This document shows, one piece after another, positions 33,863-42,654 of a DNA stretch of 64,000 nucleotides; the first letter of the stretch is position 1, and each line of letters opens with the position of its first letter. A program made the position numbers and the translations under genes. The notes beneath the pieces are model-generated. The model did not search any database. It saw nothing but the letters and a program-made list of their open reading frames with translations, and was not told the DNA's origin. Source of the stretch: an uncultured Eubacteriales bacterium (GTDB lineage Bacteria; Bacillota; Clostridia; Oscillospirales; Acutalibacteraceae); contig CATONX010000005.1 of assembly GCA_951801675.1 (NCBI GenBank), positions 47,842 through 111,841 of the forward strand. The letters run 5' to 3'.

Positions 33863-34159
33863 ATGCCTCAAAACGATCTTGTGGTTTTTCTTTGGTATTT
33901 GCTGCTGGCAAATGGGGCGGCGCTTCTCCTCACTTTATACGACAAACGCGCTGCCAGGTGCGGGCGCTGGCGGATCCCGGAAAGCACCCTGCTGACGACG
34001 GCGGCATTCGGCGGGGCCTTTGCCATGCTTGCGAGTATGCTGCTCATCCGTCACAAAACCCAGCATAAAAAATTCATGGTTGGTCTTCCGGTGATTCTGG
34101 TGCTCCAGCTTCTAGCAGCAGGACTATGCGCCGTGCTGTTCAGGCAACCCGGGTCATAG
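33863..34159 (+). CDS. DUF1294 family small membrane protein
   Basis: A 98-residue protein with three hydrophobic segments (about residues 5-24, 42-61 and 72-92). YDKRAARCGRWRIPESTLL and HKTQHKKFMVGLP are the defining DUF1294 motifs, a family with no known function that sometimes carries an extra cold-shock domain, absent here. AAAGGCAGG is the probable ribosome binding site. It is monocistronic and precedes the tyrosine kinase gene. Confidence 0.88.
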   Translation: MPQNDLVVFLWYLLLANGAALLLTLYDKRAARCGRWRIPESTLLTTAAFGGAFAMLASMLLIRHKTQHKKFMVGLPVILVLQLLAAGLCAVLFRQPGS

Positions 34160-34205
34160 GATTTTTTCGTGTTCCAATCGGAAACAATAACAACATTTTT
34201 CCAAA

Positions 34206-34234
34206 TTGACATTGTTCGATAAAAAAGCTATAAT
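34206..34234 (+). promoter_or_regulatory. Sigma-A promoter of the tyrosine kinase/phosphatase operon
   Basis: -35 TTGACA (34206-34211) and -10 TATAAT (34229-34234) with a 17-base spacer, a perfect consensus. It is about 48 bases from the start codon. Confidence 0.85.
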
Positions 34235-34282
34235 CTATCCTTGTGATGAATGATAAAATCTTAGAATTATGAGGTTTCGGAT

Positions 34283-35716
34283 ATGAATCGAAAAAGACGT
34301 ACTCCCGATCGTAACGAGCTCTCTTTGGGCGATCTCCTTTACTGGCTGATGCGTAAAAAGTGGCTGATCCTGTTTGTTACCGTTGCTGCGGCCATCGGCG
34401 GATATTTTTATGCATATGCAACCCACGTCCCTCAATATACCACCACCGCCAGCATGGTGTTCAACATCACCCAGCAATCCTCCAATCCATTAAACACCAC
34501 CGATACCTTGCGCATGGTGGACACCTTCTCGGAAATCGTGAAAAGCGACCGGGTGGCGGAGCAGGTGTGCAGCGCCCTGGACCTGACTTTGTCGCCGGAA
34601 AACGTAAAGTCCTTTGTTTCGGTTTCCGTCACGGAGAACACGCCTCTTGTGAAAATCCAGGTGACTACCACCGATCCGAAGCTTTCTTATAACATCGCGC
34701 AGCAAATGATGATTTACTCCCCTCAGGTGATCAACGAAACCCTGAAAACCGGGTCGGTCAACGTGCTCGACCAGCCCAAGGAACCCACCGCTCCCATCCC
34801 CTTCGCGCCTTTTAAGAATGTGCTTGTATTCGCCGTAGTGGCGTTTCTGGCTGTGTGCCTGGGTGTGACGGTTTATAGCCTGCTCTTTACCAAGATTAAA
34901 AATGCCCGGGATGTGGAGCATAATTTCGACAGCGAAGTGATCGGCGAAATTCCCCACGTCAAGGGAAAAGACAAAAAGCGCGCTCACCTGGTTACCGACA
35001 ACGACATTTCCGACACCTACCTGGAAGCCTACGCTGCCTATTCCATCATCCTGATGCGGGAACTGGAACGGCTGAAGGTCAAGCGGTTCATGATTACCAG
35101 TACCCACCAGTCGGAGGGCAAGTCTACCGTTGCCATCAACACTGCGTTGAGTCTGGTGAAGGCCGGCAAACAGGTGCTTTTATTGGATGTGGACTTAAAG
35201 CGGCCCACGGTTTACCGCCGGATTGCGCCGGAGAAAGCCACCATCGACATCCATTCCCTTATCAAAAAAGAAATTCCCGCCCAGTCCGCCATTCTGAAGA
35301 CCGATTACGGGTTCGACATTCTGCCCTGCATCTATCCCAGCAAAGAGTCCTCCAACCTTCTTTCTCTGATCGATTTTGACGAGCTGCTTGCCGGTTTGGA
35401 GGAGCAATACGATTATATCATATTCGATACGCCTCCGGTAGGCATCATTTCCGACGCCATGCTTTTGATGAAATACGTCAACACGGTTGTTTTCGTCATC
35501 AAGCAGGAGGAAAGCACCATCCGGATGATTACCGATACGGTGGAGCGTCTGGACAAGGCAGGTGCGGAAATCGTAGGCATGGTGCTCAACGACATCCGCC
35601 ATCACAATCTGGGTTCGGGTTACACGTATAAATATGGATACTCGTATCATTATAAATATGCGCGGTATTATTCCGACACAGATCAGGCGAAAAAGCACCA
35701 CACCGACCACAACTGA
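34283..35716 (+). CDS. BY-type protein tyrosine kinase with Wzz domain (capsule/EPS chain-length regulator)
   Basis: A 477-residue fusion of a polysaccharide co-polymerase and a bacterial tyrosine kinase. Two membrane helices (about 27-45 and 180-200) flank a Wzz-type extracytoplasmic domain. The cytoplasmic kinase has a Walker A motif HQSEGKST (Lys280), Walker A' LLLDVDLKRP and Walker B IIFDTPP (Asp382). The C-terminal tail is Tyr-rich (GYTYKYGYSYHYKYARYY), the autophosphorylation cluster. In many Firmicutes these two parts are separate proteins (CpsC/CpsD); here they are one chain as in Gram-negative Wzc. The next gene encodes the matching phosphatase. Confidence 0.93.
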   Translation: MNRKRRTPDRNELSLGDLLYWLMRKKWLILFVTVAAAIGGYFYAYATHVPQYTTTASMVFNITQQSSNPLNTTDTLRMVDTFSEIVKSDRVAEQVCSALDLTLSPENVKSFVSVSVTENTPLVKIQVTTTDPKLSYNIAQQMMIYSPQVINETLKTGSVNVLDQPKEPTAPIPFAPFKNVLVFAVVAFLAVCLGVTVYSLLFTKIKNARDVEHNFDSEVIGEIPHVKGKDKKRAHLVTDNDISDTYLEAYAAYSIILMRELERLKVKRFMITSTHQSEGKSTVAINTALSLVKAGKQVLLLDVDLKRPTVYRRIAPEKATIDIHSLIKKEIPAQSAILKTDYGFDILPCIYPSKESSNLLSLIDFDELLAGLEEQYDYIIFDTPPVGIISDAMLLMKYVNTVVFVIKQEESTIRMITDTVERLDKAGAEIVGMVLNDIRHHNLGSGYTYKYGYSYHYKYARYYSDTDQAKKHHTDHN

Positions 35717-35784
35717 GGAAAGAACAGCCGGACTTGGGATCAAACATCCTAAGGCCGGCTTTTTCCGATCGAAAGGAGGAATGT

Positions 35785-36489
35785 ATGATGTATGTGGATT
35801 TTCATTCTCATCTTCTTCCCCGGGCCGACCACGGCTGCCAGACCACGCGGGAATCTCTGGCGATGCTGCAAACCGAACTTTCCCATGAAATCGAGACGGT
35901 CGTGGTATCGCCTCATTTTTATCTCAAGCAAAATCCCATTGAGGAATTTCTCGCCCGTCGGGAAAAGGCACGGACAAGGCTCGAAGAGGTCATAAAGGAA
36001 CGGGGCAAGCCGGTGCCGCAGATTCGGGCCGCTGCGGAGGTACAGTTGTCCACCGGCGTGTCCGAGCTGGAGGGGCTCGACCGGCTTTGCATCGAGGGGA
36101 CCCGTTTTATCCTCATCGAGCTGCCGTACACCTTCTGGGGCAGGGCGGTTTTTCGCTCTTTGGACCAGGTAATGGAGGAGCATCGTCTTCGGCCGATCAT
36201 CGCCCATCTGGAGCGTTTCCCTGTGGAAAACAGCCGGGACCTTTTGCGCCGCTATGCGGACAGCGACTTGATCATCCAGATTAACGGCTACTCCTTGGTA
36301 CAGCTGCTGACCCGCCGCCGTTCCCTATCCATTCTTCGGTGCGGGATGCCCATTGTTCTGGGGAGCGACTGCCACGGCGACCGGGACAATATTTTGGACC
36401 TGGCAAAAGCGTACCGAATGGCGGAGGAGTATTTAGGAAAGAAAAACCTCCTTGCACCGATTGAACGAGTGTTCGGAGACGGGGAATAA
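35785..36489 (+). CDS. CpsB/CapC-type PHP-domain protein tyrosine phosphatase
   Basis: A 234-residue metal-dependent phosphatase of the PHP family, opposing the tyrosine kinase encoded upstream. The N-terminal DFHSHLLPRADHG, the AAAEVQL line, IIAHLERFP and SDCHGD supply the metal-binding His, Glu and Asp ligands. ATG 35785 follows AAAGGAGG. The gap of 68 bases to the kinase gene and the strong terminator afterwards mark a two-gene operon. No biosynthetic capsule genes follow, so the pair controls a polymer made elsewhere. Confidence 0.93.
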   Translation: MMYVDFHSHLLPRADHGCQTTRESLAMLQTELSHEIETVVVSPHFYLKQNPIEEFLARREKARTRLEEVIKERGKPVPQIRAAAEVQLSTGVSELEGLDRLCIEGTRFILIELPYTFWGRAVFRSLDQVMEEHRLRPIIAHLERFPVENSRDLLRRYADSDLIIQINGYSLVQLLTRRRSLSILRCGMPIVLGSDCHGDRDNILDLAKAYRMAEEYLGKKNLLAPIERVFGDGE

Positions 36490-36544
36490 TCCGGCTTGGC
36501 GCGCCCTACGAAAATCCGGCAAAAAACAGGCTCTGGAGGCAGAC

Positions 36545-36584
36545 AAAAAAGCGTGAATGCGGCATGCCGCATTCACGCTTTTTT
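36545..36584. terminator. Perfectly palindromic bidirectional terminator
   Basis: The 40 bases are a perfect palindrome: AAAAAAGCGTGAATGCGGCA and its complement. T-runs result in both directions. It serves the convergent kinase/phosphatase and M18 aminopeptidase transcripts. Confidence 0.9.
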
Positions 36585-36618
36585 CTTTTGACAGCGCTGG
36601 AACGTTCTATTTCCTGCT

Positions 36619-38019
36619 TTACGCCTGGAAGAACACGCAGAACGCCTGATGGGCCATATACACGTCCAGCTTGCTCACCAGCTCAAAGGGCGCGTGCATG
36701 GAGAGGACCGGAACCCCTACGTCCACCACGTCCACGTTCAGCGACGCAATGAACATGGCCACCGTTCCGCCGCCGCCGGCATCCACCTTGCCGAGCTCCC
36801 CGATCTGCCACTTGATGTTGTGCTCGTCAAACAGGCGGCGCACCTTTCCCATAAACTCAGCCGAGGCGTCGGAGGTGCCCGATTTGCCTCTGGCACCGGT
36901 ATATTTGGTGACCACCACGCCGTAGTTAACATAGGAGCTGTTGCGCGGCTCGCTCACGTCCGGCCAGGTGGGATCGAGGGCGGCGTTGACGTCCGCCGAG
37001 AGGCATTCGGAATTGGCGAACACCACGTAGGGCGGCACGCCGGCCGCGTCCGACAGGGCGGTGATAAAGTCCTTGAGATAAGCAGAGTTGAGACCGGTGT
37101 TGCCGTCCGACCCGATTTCTTCCTTGTCGGTGAGGACGGTGACCGCCGTGTGTTTGGGCCGGTCGCAGGCGAGAATGGCGGTCAGGGCCGGGTAGGCGCA
37201 CACCCGGTCGTCATGGCCGTAAGCGCCGACGAGAGACCGGTCGAGCCCTACGTCCTTGGCCTTGTGGGCCGGAACCAGGGTAAGCTCGGCGGAAAGGAAA
37301 TCCGCCTCCACGATGCCGTACTTTTCGTTGAGCAGGCGCAGGACATTGAGCTTAACAAGCTCGTCTTCCTTGGCCTTCGCCTCGCCCAGAGGACGCGAAC
37401 CGATGACCACGTTGAGCTCCTCGCCCTTGATGCCCTGAGCGAGGGTGCGCTTCATCTGCTCGTCCGCCAGGTGGGGCAGCAGGTCGGTGATGCAGAATAC
37501 CGGGTCGCTCTCTTCCTCGCCAATGCACACGTCCACCGCGGAGCCGTCCTTCTTGATGATGCGACCGTGAAGCGCCAAGGGCATCACGGTCCACTGATAC
37601 TTTTTGATGCCGCCGTAGTAATGGGTCTTGAAATAGGCAAGCTCCCCGTCCTCATAGACCGGGTTGGGTTTTAAGTCGATCCGGGGGGAATCGATATGGG
37701 CGGCGGTGATGTGCACCCCTTCGGTCAGCGGCTTTTCCCCGATGACGGCGAGAATGATGGCCTTGCCGCGGTTTACAAAATACACCTTGTCATTGGGGGC
37801 GTATCGTTTCCCGTAGGCAAAGGGGACGAAGCCCGCCTGCCGGGCGGCGTTTTCGGCATAGCTTACCGCTTCCCGCTCGGTTTTTGCCCGGTCTAAAAAC
37901 GCCTTGTACCCGTCGCAGTACCCGTCGGCCTTGGACACGTCGCCCTCAGAGAGGCCCACCGCCAGGTTTTTGCGGGTCATGAGCAGCTGCTTTTTCAGAG
38001 CGTCAAAATTTTGTTCCAT
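36619..38019 (-). CDS. M18 family metal-dependent aminopeptidase
   Basis: A 466-residue cytoplasmic di-zinc aminopeptidase. Metal and catalytic motifs are ITAAHIDSPRIDLKPNP, AYGHDDRVCAY, VLTDKEEIGSDGNTG and the C-terminal SMHAPFELVSKLD. The length is slightly above that of short M18 members and the dodecamer-type architecture is usual. It probably trims peptides with acidic or neutral N termini; specificity is not visible. ATG 38019 has GGAGGG 8 bases upstream. It follows the lytic transglycosylase gene by about 40 bases. Confidence 0.92.
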   Translation of the reverse strand: MEQNFDALKKQLLMTRKNLAVGLSEGDVSKADGYCDGYKAFLDRAKTEREAVSYAENAARQAGFVPFAYGKRYAPNDKVYFVNRGKAIILAVIGEKPLTEGVHITAAHIDSPRIDLKPNPVYEDGELAYFKTHYYGGIKKYQWTVMPLALHGRIIKKDGSAVDVCIGEEESDPVFCITDLLPHLADEQMKRTLAQGIKGEELNVVIGSRPLGEAKAKEDELVKLNVLRLLNEKYGIVEADFLSAELTLVPAHKAKDVGLDRSLVGAYGHDDRVCAYPALTAILACDRPKHTAVTVLTDKEEIGSDGNTGLNSAYLKDFITALSDAAGVPPYVVFANSECLSADVNAALDPTWPDVSEPRNSSYVNYGVVVTKYTGARGKSGTSDASAEFMGKVRRLFDEHNIKWQIGELGKVDAGGGGTVAMFIASLNVDVVDVGVPVLSMHAPFELVSKLDVYMAHQAFCVFFQA

Positions 38020-38060
38020 GAAAAATCCCTCCATAGGCGGAAATGCTCCGCGTTTTTCTT

Positions 38061-38654
38061 TTATTTCTTCGAACTGGCTGTATCGTAATAAAGACGCTGG
38101 TAGGTTTGCCGTGCGTCCTCTACCTTCTTGACATAATTGCGGGTTTCTTCAATGGGAATGTACGATAAGGTTTCCCCATCCTTCGAACAGTCCAAGTCTT
38201 TAAGCCACTGGTTGACCCGGCTGCGGCCCGCGTTATAGGCGGCCAGCGCCTCGTCCTGGGTTTTAAACTCGGTCAGCAGAATGGAAAGGAGCTGGGTGCC
38301 GTATTTGATGTTGACCGCGGGGTCGTTTAAATCCTCCGAGGTCAGCGGTTCATCCCACCCGGTTATGAACCGGATCCAATCGAAGGTAGCAGGGGTAATC
38401 TGCATCAGGCCGATGGCGCCTGCGTGGGACTCTACCTGGGGCCGAAAGCCGCTTTCCGTACGGATGACCGCATAGATGAGCGCTTCGTTGACACCGGTGT
38501 CCGCGCTTGCCTGGGTGACCAAGGCCTGGTATTCCTCCGGCCGCGGATAGGAGCTGTGCATGAACTGGGTGTATCCAAACCGGAGCACCTGCACCGCCAC
38601 CGCCAACACCAGAATCCCGACGACCGTGCCCAGCAGTATCTTTTTGCCCTTCAT
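38061..38654 (-). CDS. SLT-family lytic transglycosylase, membrane anchored
   Basis: A 197-residue murein-cleaving enzyme with an N-terminal membrane helix (about 5-24). The lysozyme-like SLT domain has catalytic Glu67 in YAVIRTESGFRP, followed by HAGAIGLMQITPATF and ALAAYNAG. It is close to YjbJ/CwlQ-type enzymes of endospore formers. AGGAGG precedes ATG 38654, and the start overlaps the stop of coaE by 4 bases. Confidence 0.93.
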   Translation of the reverse strand: MKGKKILLGTVVGILVLAVAVQVLRFGYTQFMHSSYPRPEEYQALVTQASADTGVNEALIYAVIRTESGFRPQVESHAGAIGLMQITPATFDWIRFITGWDEPLTSEDLNDPAVNIKYGTQLLSILLTEFKTQDEALAAYNAGRSRVNQWLKDLDCSKDGETLSYIPIEETRNYVKKVEDARQTYQRLYYDTASSKK

Positions 38655-39262
38655 CCGGTCATCCTCCTGCGAAGTGATTCCATGAGCGTTTCTACCTGTG
38701 TCCTTAGCAGCTCGGCGTCCCCGTTGTTTTTGAGCACATAGTCGCACCGGCCGGTATAAAAGGACGTGGGCGGCTGGGCGGACATACGCAAAAGCCCTTC
38801 GTCCCGGCTGATCCCGTCCCGCTCCATGATGCGGGCAAGCCTGCTTTCGTCGTTGGCCACCACACAGGCGGTAACGTCACAGATTTGGTCCGCCCCGCTC
38901 TCAAAAAGCAAGGGCGCGTCAAACAAAAGAAACGAATTTCCAGCCGCCTCCAGAGCCTCCATCCGGCTTTTCGCCCGCCGGCAGATGGCCGGGTGGGTAA
39001 TGGCGTTGAGAGCGGCGCTCCCTTCCTTACTGGAAAAAGCCCGCGCGGCCAGAAGCTTGCGGTTAAGGGACCCGTCTTCACGAAGAATGTCCCCTCCAAA
39101 CCGGTCACGCAGTTCCAAAAGCAGAGGGGAACCAGGCTCCATGACCTCACGGGCCACCTGGTCTGCGTCGATGACGGCGAAGCCCAGGCCGGCAAGGAGA
39201 CCGGCGACCGTACTTTTCCCTGCGCCGGTGGGACCGGTCAAACCAAGGATCATATGACTCAC
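38651..39262 (-). CDS. coaE: Dephospho-CoA kinase
   Basis: A 203-residue P-loop kinase that adds the 3' phosphate in the last step of CoA synthesis. The Walker A motif is LGLTGPTGAGKSTVA, then VIDADQVAREV and FDAPLLFESG, all normal for the family. I prefer GTG 39262, which overlaps the upstream stop (GTGA) and has AGGTGAT before it; ATG 39253 is an alternative. Another CoA gene, coaD, lies about 6 kb away in the same orientation. Confidence 0.95.
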   Translation of the reverse strand: MSHMILGLTGPTGAGKSTVAGLLAGLGFAVIDADQVAREVMEPGSPLLLELRDRFGGDILREDGSLNRKLLAARAFSSKEGSAALNAITHPAICRRAKSRMEALEAAGNSFLLFDAPLLFESGADQICDVTACVVANDESRLARIMERDGISRDEGLLRMSAQPPTSFYTGRCDYVLKNNGDAELLRTQVETLMESLRRRMTG

Positions 39263-40278
39263 AGCTCGATCACCTCGAATGCGGCGGCGCGAATGAGCCG
39301 GTTATAAACGGCAAGCCCCACGCCTGTCTGCTTTGGGCAGCGGGCGTATGCAAGGGTGGCGCCCATCTGGTCGATCGTCCGCAGGGCGTCGAATAAGCGC
39401 CGGGCCTGCTCCTCCCCGTCCTCTTCAGGACCCAGAGACACCGCTGGCACCTGCAAAGCGGCCGCGTCCTCATCATAGCACAAGGCTGCCGTGCCCTCTC
39501 TTTTGTGCGCGTTTACATACCGGATATAGTCTTCCCCGCCGCCCTTTAGAATAACCACTTTGGCTTTGGGCGAATAATGTTTGTATTTCATGCCAGGAGA
39601 GGACACCACCGCGTTTTTTTGCACCGCATGGGTAACGGCGGGGTCAATCTCCACGGAGCCGAGCACCTCTTCGAGCTGCTCATGGGTGACGCCGCCCGGG
39701 CGCAAGAGCCTGGGCCGGTCCCCAGCCAGCGAAATGACGGTGGATTCGAGCCCGACGCCGCAGTCGCCTCCGTCCACCACCGCTTCGATTTTTCCACTCA
39801 GGTCATGGAGCACATGTTCGGCCTTGGTGGGACTGGGACGGCCGGAGGTGTTGGCCGATGGGGCGGCCAGCGGCAAGTCGCTTGCCTGGATGATGGCCCT
39901 CGCCACCGGGTGGGAGGGAAAGCGCACCGCCACCGTTTCAAGCCCGGCGGACACTTCGTCAGGAATACAGGAAGCCTTGGGCAGGATGATGGTCAGAGGT
40001 CCCGGCCAGAACCGGTTTGCCAGTGCCAGCGCCTCATCCGGCACAGCGGCCACCAGCTTTGGCAGGGTATCCAAGGACGCGATATGCACGATCAGGGGAT
40101 TATCCTGCGGGCGGCCTTTTGCTTCAAAAATCCGCTTGACCGCGCTGCCGTTTAAAGCATTCGCCGCTAAACCGTATACCGTTTCCGTAGGGATGGCCAC
40201 CAAGCCTCCCGCTTTCAAAAGAGCGGCGGCTTCCATGATGTCATTTTTCTTATTTCCGTTGAGCAATGCCGTTTCCAT
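39259..40278 (-). CDS. L-threonylcarbamoyladenylate synthase (Sua5 type)
   Basis: A 339-residue enzyme that makes threonylcarbamoyl-AMP for the t6A modification of ANN-decoding tRNAs. The YrdC domain holds KAGGLVAIPTETVYGL, GRPQDNPLIVHI and PSANTSGRPSPT. The extra C-terminal Sua5 domain begins around SSPGMKYKHYSPKAK. Its length distinguishes it from single-domain TsaC. GGTGAGG precedes ATG 40278, 5 bases after the prfA stop. prfA and this gene are commonly adjacent in Firmicutes. Confidence 0.94.
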   Translation of the reverse strand: METALLNGNKKNDIMEAAALLKAGGLVAIPTETVYGLAANALNGSAVKRIFEAKGRPQDNPLIVHIASLDTLPKLVAAVPDEALALANRFWPGPLTIILPKASCIPDEVSAGLETVAVRFPSHPVARAIIQASDLPLAAPSANTSGRPSPTKAEHVLHDLSGKIEAVVDGGDCGVGLESTVISLAGDRPRLLRPGGVTHEQLEEVLGSVEIDPAVTHAVQKNAVVSSPGMKYKHYSPKAKVVILKGGGEDYIRYVNAHKREGTAALCYDEDAAALQVPAVSLGPEEDGEEQARRLFDALRTIDQMGATLAYARCPKQTGVGLAVYNRLIRAAAFEVIEL

Positions 40279-40282
40279 GGGC

Positions 40283-41359
40283 TTATTCCTCACCGGACGC
40301 TTTGAGCTTTTCCGCCCGGTCGGCGGTGATGAGGGCGTCGATGACCTCATCAAGATCCCCGTTGAGGGCGCTTTCCAGCTTATAGAGCGTCAGGCCGATG
40401 CGGTGGTCGGTGATGCGGCTCTGAGGATAGTTATAGGTGCGGATGCGCTCGGAGCGGTCGCCGGTTCCTACCTGGGCCTTGCGCTCGGCGGCGATGGCGT
40501 TCTCCTGCTCGGCCCGTTTGCCGTCGAGGATTTTCGCCTTGATGAGCTTTAGAGCCTTATCCTTGTTCTTATACTGGCTGCGCTCATCCTGGCATTCCAC
40601 CACGATGCCGGTGGGAATGTGGGTGATGCGGATGGCGGACTCGGTCTTATTGATGTGCTGCCCGCCGGCGCCCGACGCGCGGAAGGTATCGATCTGCAAA
40701 TCGGCTGGATTTAAGTCCAGCTCCACGTCCTCGGCTTCCGGCAGCACCGCTACGGTTACAGTGGAGGTATGGATGCGCCCCTGGGACTCGGTTTCCGGTA
40801 CCCGCTGGACCCGATGGACCCCGCTTTCGAATTTGAGCCTCGAATAGGCTCCTTCCCCGGAAATCAGGAAGCTGATTTCCTTATAGCCTCCAAGCTCGGT
40901 TTCGTTGGCGGAAATGACTTCCGTCTTCCAGCCCCGCTGCTCGGCGTACATGCTGTACATCCGAAAAAGAGCGGCGGAAAACAACGCCGCCTCTTCCCCG
41001 CCGGCGCCGCCGCGGATTTCCACGATGACGTTTTTGTCGTCGTTAGGATCGTGAGGCAAAAGAAGCACCTTGAGCTCCTCGGCGATACGCTCCATGTCCG
41101 CCTTGGATTGGGTCCATTCCTCCTCGGCAAGCTCTCTGAGCTCCTTTTCCAGCGACGAATCCCCCATCATGGCCTTGGCCTGGGCGCAGTTTTCACTGGC
41201 CTTCTTATAGTCCCGGTAGGCTTCTACAATGGGAGTGAGCTGTTTATGCTCGCGCATCAGGGACTTGTATTCCTCCTGGTCGGCGATGACCTGAGGGTCA
41301 TAGAGCCGCTGGGAAATTTCCTCGTATCTCTTTTCGACTTCTTCGAGTCTGTCAAACAT
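40283..41359 (-). CDS. prfA: Peptide chain release factor 1
   Basis: A 358-residue class I release factor for UAA and UAG stops. The catalytic [15 protein letters not shown] loop with GGQ hydrolyses peptidyl-tRNA. The upstream [20 protein letters not shown] is the standard family line. The stop-codon recognition PxT-type region is in [16 protein letters not shown] neighbourhood. The partner methyltransferase PrmC is not encoded next to it, unlike in many Firmicutes. Confidence 0.97.
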   Translation of the reverse strand: MFDRLEEVEKRYEEISQRLYDPQVIADQEEYKSLMREHKQLTPIVEAYRDYKKASENCAQAKAMMGDSSLEKELRELAEEEWTQSKADMERIAEELKVLLLPHDPNDDKNVIVEIRGGAGGEEAALFSAALFRMYSMYAEQRGWKTEVISANETELGGYKEISFLISGEGAYSRLKFESGVHRVQRVPETESQGRIHTSTVTVAVLPEAEDVELDLNPADLQIDTFRASGAGGQHINKTESAIRITHIPTGIVVECQDERSQYKNKDKALKLIKAKILDGKRAEQENAIAAERKAQVGTGDRSERIRTYNYPQSRITDHRIGLTLYKLESALNGDLDEVIDALITADRAEKLKASGEE

Positions 41360-41410
41360 GGCGTTCCCTCCGTGTATATTGTGCGTGTTTTGCGTTTGAA
41401 AAGGGACACG

Positions 41411-41620
41411 CTAGAGCGGCCCGTTTTTGTTCTCACCAGCTGAAGCGGGCAGAATTTTCTTGATGTTGCGCTCCGCTTTCACCCGGGGCACCATAATTTC
41501 GTGCCCGCAGCCCAGGCAGCGGATGCGAAAGTCCATCCCTGAGCGCAGCACCAGAAAGCGGTTGCTGCCGCAGGGATGCTTTTTCTTCATTTCTAAGGTG
41601 TCCCCTACATTGACGTTCAT
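41411..41620 (-). CDS. DUF951 family small protein (YyzM-like)
   Basis: A 69-residue protein with MKKKHPCGSNRF and RIRCLGCGHEIMVPR, the invariant Cys/His motif of DUF951, which is probably zinc binding. The role is unknown; the family is widespread in Firmicutes. AAAGGAGG lies 7 bases before ATG 41620. It is upstream of prfA by about 50 bases and may share a transcript with it. The unusual duplicated promoter region at 41708-41820 lies just upstream. Confidence 0.88.
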   Translation of the reverse strand: MNVNVGDTLEMKKKHPCGSNRFLVLRSGMDFRIRCLGCGHEIMVPRVKAERNIKKILPASAGENKNGPL

Positions 41621-41707
41621 GCTGCCGCCTCCTTTGCCGGGATTATTTCTGCTGTCCTTGCGTAAGAAAAACCTGGTATCGGCACAGTAGAGTTCTGATA
41701 CCCTGAT

Positions 41708-41820
41708 CACTAAAATTCGCGCGGCGCTTGCCGCTTGCGCTCATAAAGTGTCCAGGTATATGTTCTCACTAACCTCATGCGGCGCCTAACGGCTTGCCTT
41801 CGCTAAGTGTTCACATTATA
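41708..41820. repeat. Imperfect tandem duplication (about 59 bp period) carrying two -10-like boxes
   Basis: Copy 1 (about 41708-41760) and copy 2 (about 41767-41820) both begin CACTAA, share GCGGCGC, CTTGC and AAGTGT in the same order, and end in GTATA or TTATA. On the minus strand each copy starts with TATA(AT/CC). Copy 2 has an extended -10 (TGGTATAAT, plus 41815-41823) pointing at the DUF951 gene. The region fills most of the 418-base gap between DUF951 and the next plus-strand gene. Confidence 0.55.
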
Positions 41821-42038
41821 CCACACTGCGGTAAAAAAGCCAGAGGCTTTTTGTCGTTCCTTCCCGGTAGGATGGCTTTCGACGGGCCGATGCAGGCGGG
41901 CTTTGCCAGAAACGACTTTCCTTTTGGATATTATTTGGAAAAAAGATACAAACATTGCCCTTTCCACATTGTTGCATGTATGTGGCCTTTTCATACGGGC
42001 AAAATAGGACTGAAATAAAGGAAAGTAAGGTGGCAAGA

Positions 42039-42431
42039 ATGAGTACCCGAATCATTGCAGAGTTTGAAAATATAGATTCCGCCGAGACGGCAGCGCGCCT
42101 CATCCGTTACCGCATCAACGACGTGCACGCGGTACGACTCAATTCCCGCGAAGAAATCCACGACGTGCGTATGGGCGGCGTGACCATGGCGTTCCCCATC
42201 AACGACGACGTTTCCATCGCCCCGGTCCCGCTTATGTCCTCCTACGGCTCGGCCGGAGACCTTTCCAGCGCCTTTCACCCCTATCGTTCGGTGGATCCGA
42301 AAGAGTACGAACCAGCCCTGCGGCAAAACACCATTCTCACCGTGGAAGTGGACGACGACTGCGCCGGGCTTGCCAGTAACCTAATGCACAGCCAGGGCGG
42401 ACACGATGTGAAAAAAGTAATTGTTTCCTAA
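42039..42431 (+). CDS. Unidentified small protein, possibly general-stress-protein-like
   Basis: A 130-residue soluble protein: STRIIAEFENIDSAETAARL opens a ferredoxin-like alpha/beta half, where a residue pair of strand and helix is followed by INDVHAVRLNSREE. The opening resembles the YflT-type general stress domain, in which the first strand and helix compare neighbouring residues, but I cannot claim homology. The end DDDCAGLASNLMHSQGGHDV is acidic and flexible-looking. AAGGTGG precedes ATG 42039. It is followed by a terminator, so it is monocistronic. Confidence 0.65.
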   Translation: MSTRIIAEFENIDSAETAARLIRYRINDVHAVRLNSREEIHDVRMGGVTMAFPINDDVSIAPVPLMSSYGSAGDLSSAFHPYRSVDPKEYEPALRQNTILTVEVDDDCAGLASNLMHSQGGHDVKKVIVS

Positions 42432-42452
42432 ATAGAAAAGAATATTCGGCCT

Positions 42453-42490
42453 GCGTCCGGGAAGCTTCCCGGACGCGGGCTTTTTCTTTT
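42453..42490 (+). terminator. Terminator after the 42039-42431 gene
   Basis: The arms GCGTCCGGGA (42453-42462) and TCCCGGACGC (42467-42476) are perfectly complementary and are followed by GGGCTTTTTCTTTTT. Confidence 0.8.
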
Positions 42491-42654
42491 TGGCATAGCC
42501 TTCGCCCGCTCTGCATAGATATTGGCTGAAGGCAACTTTGAAAAGCAAAAACTGCGGCGTTTTGACTGAAAGGAAGCCCTCCGGCCGGGGCGGCGCGCCA
42601 GAAAAACAAAGACCGGAGGGCATCCAGCGTAAAAAAAGGGAGGCATATGAAAAC

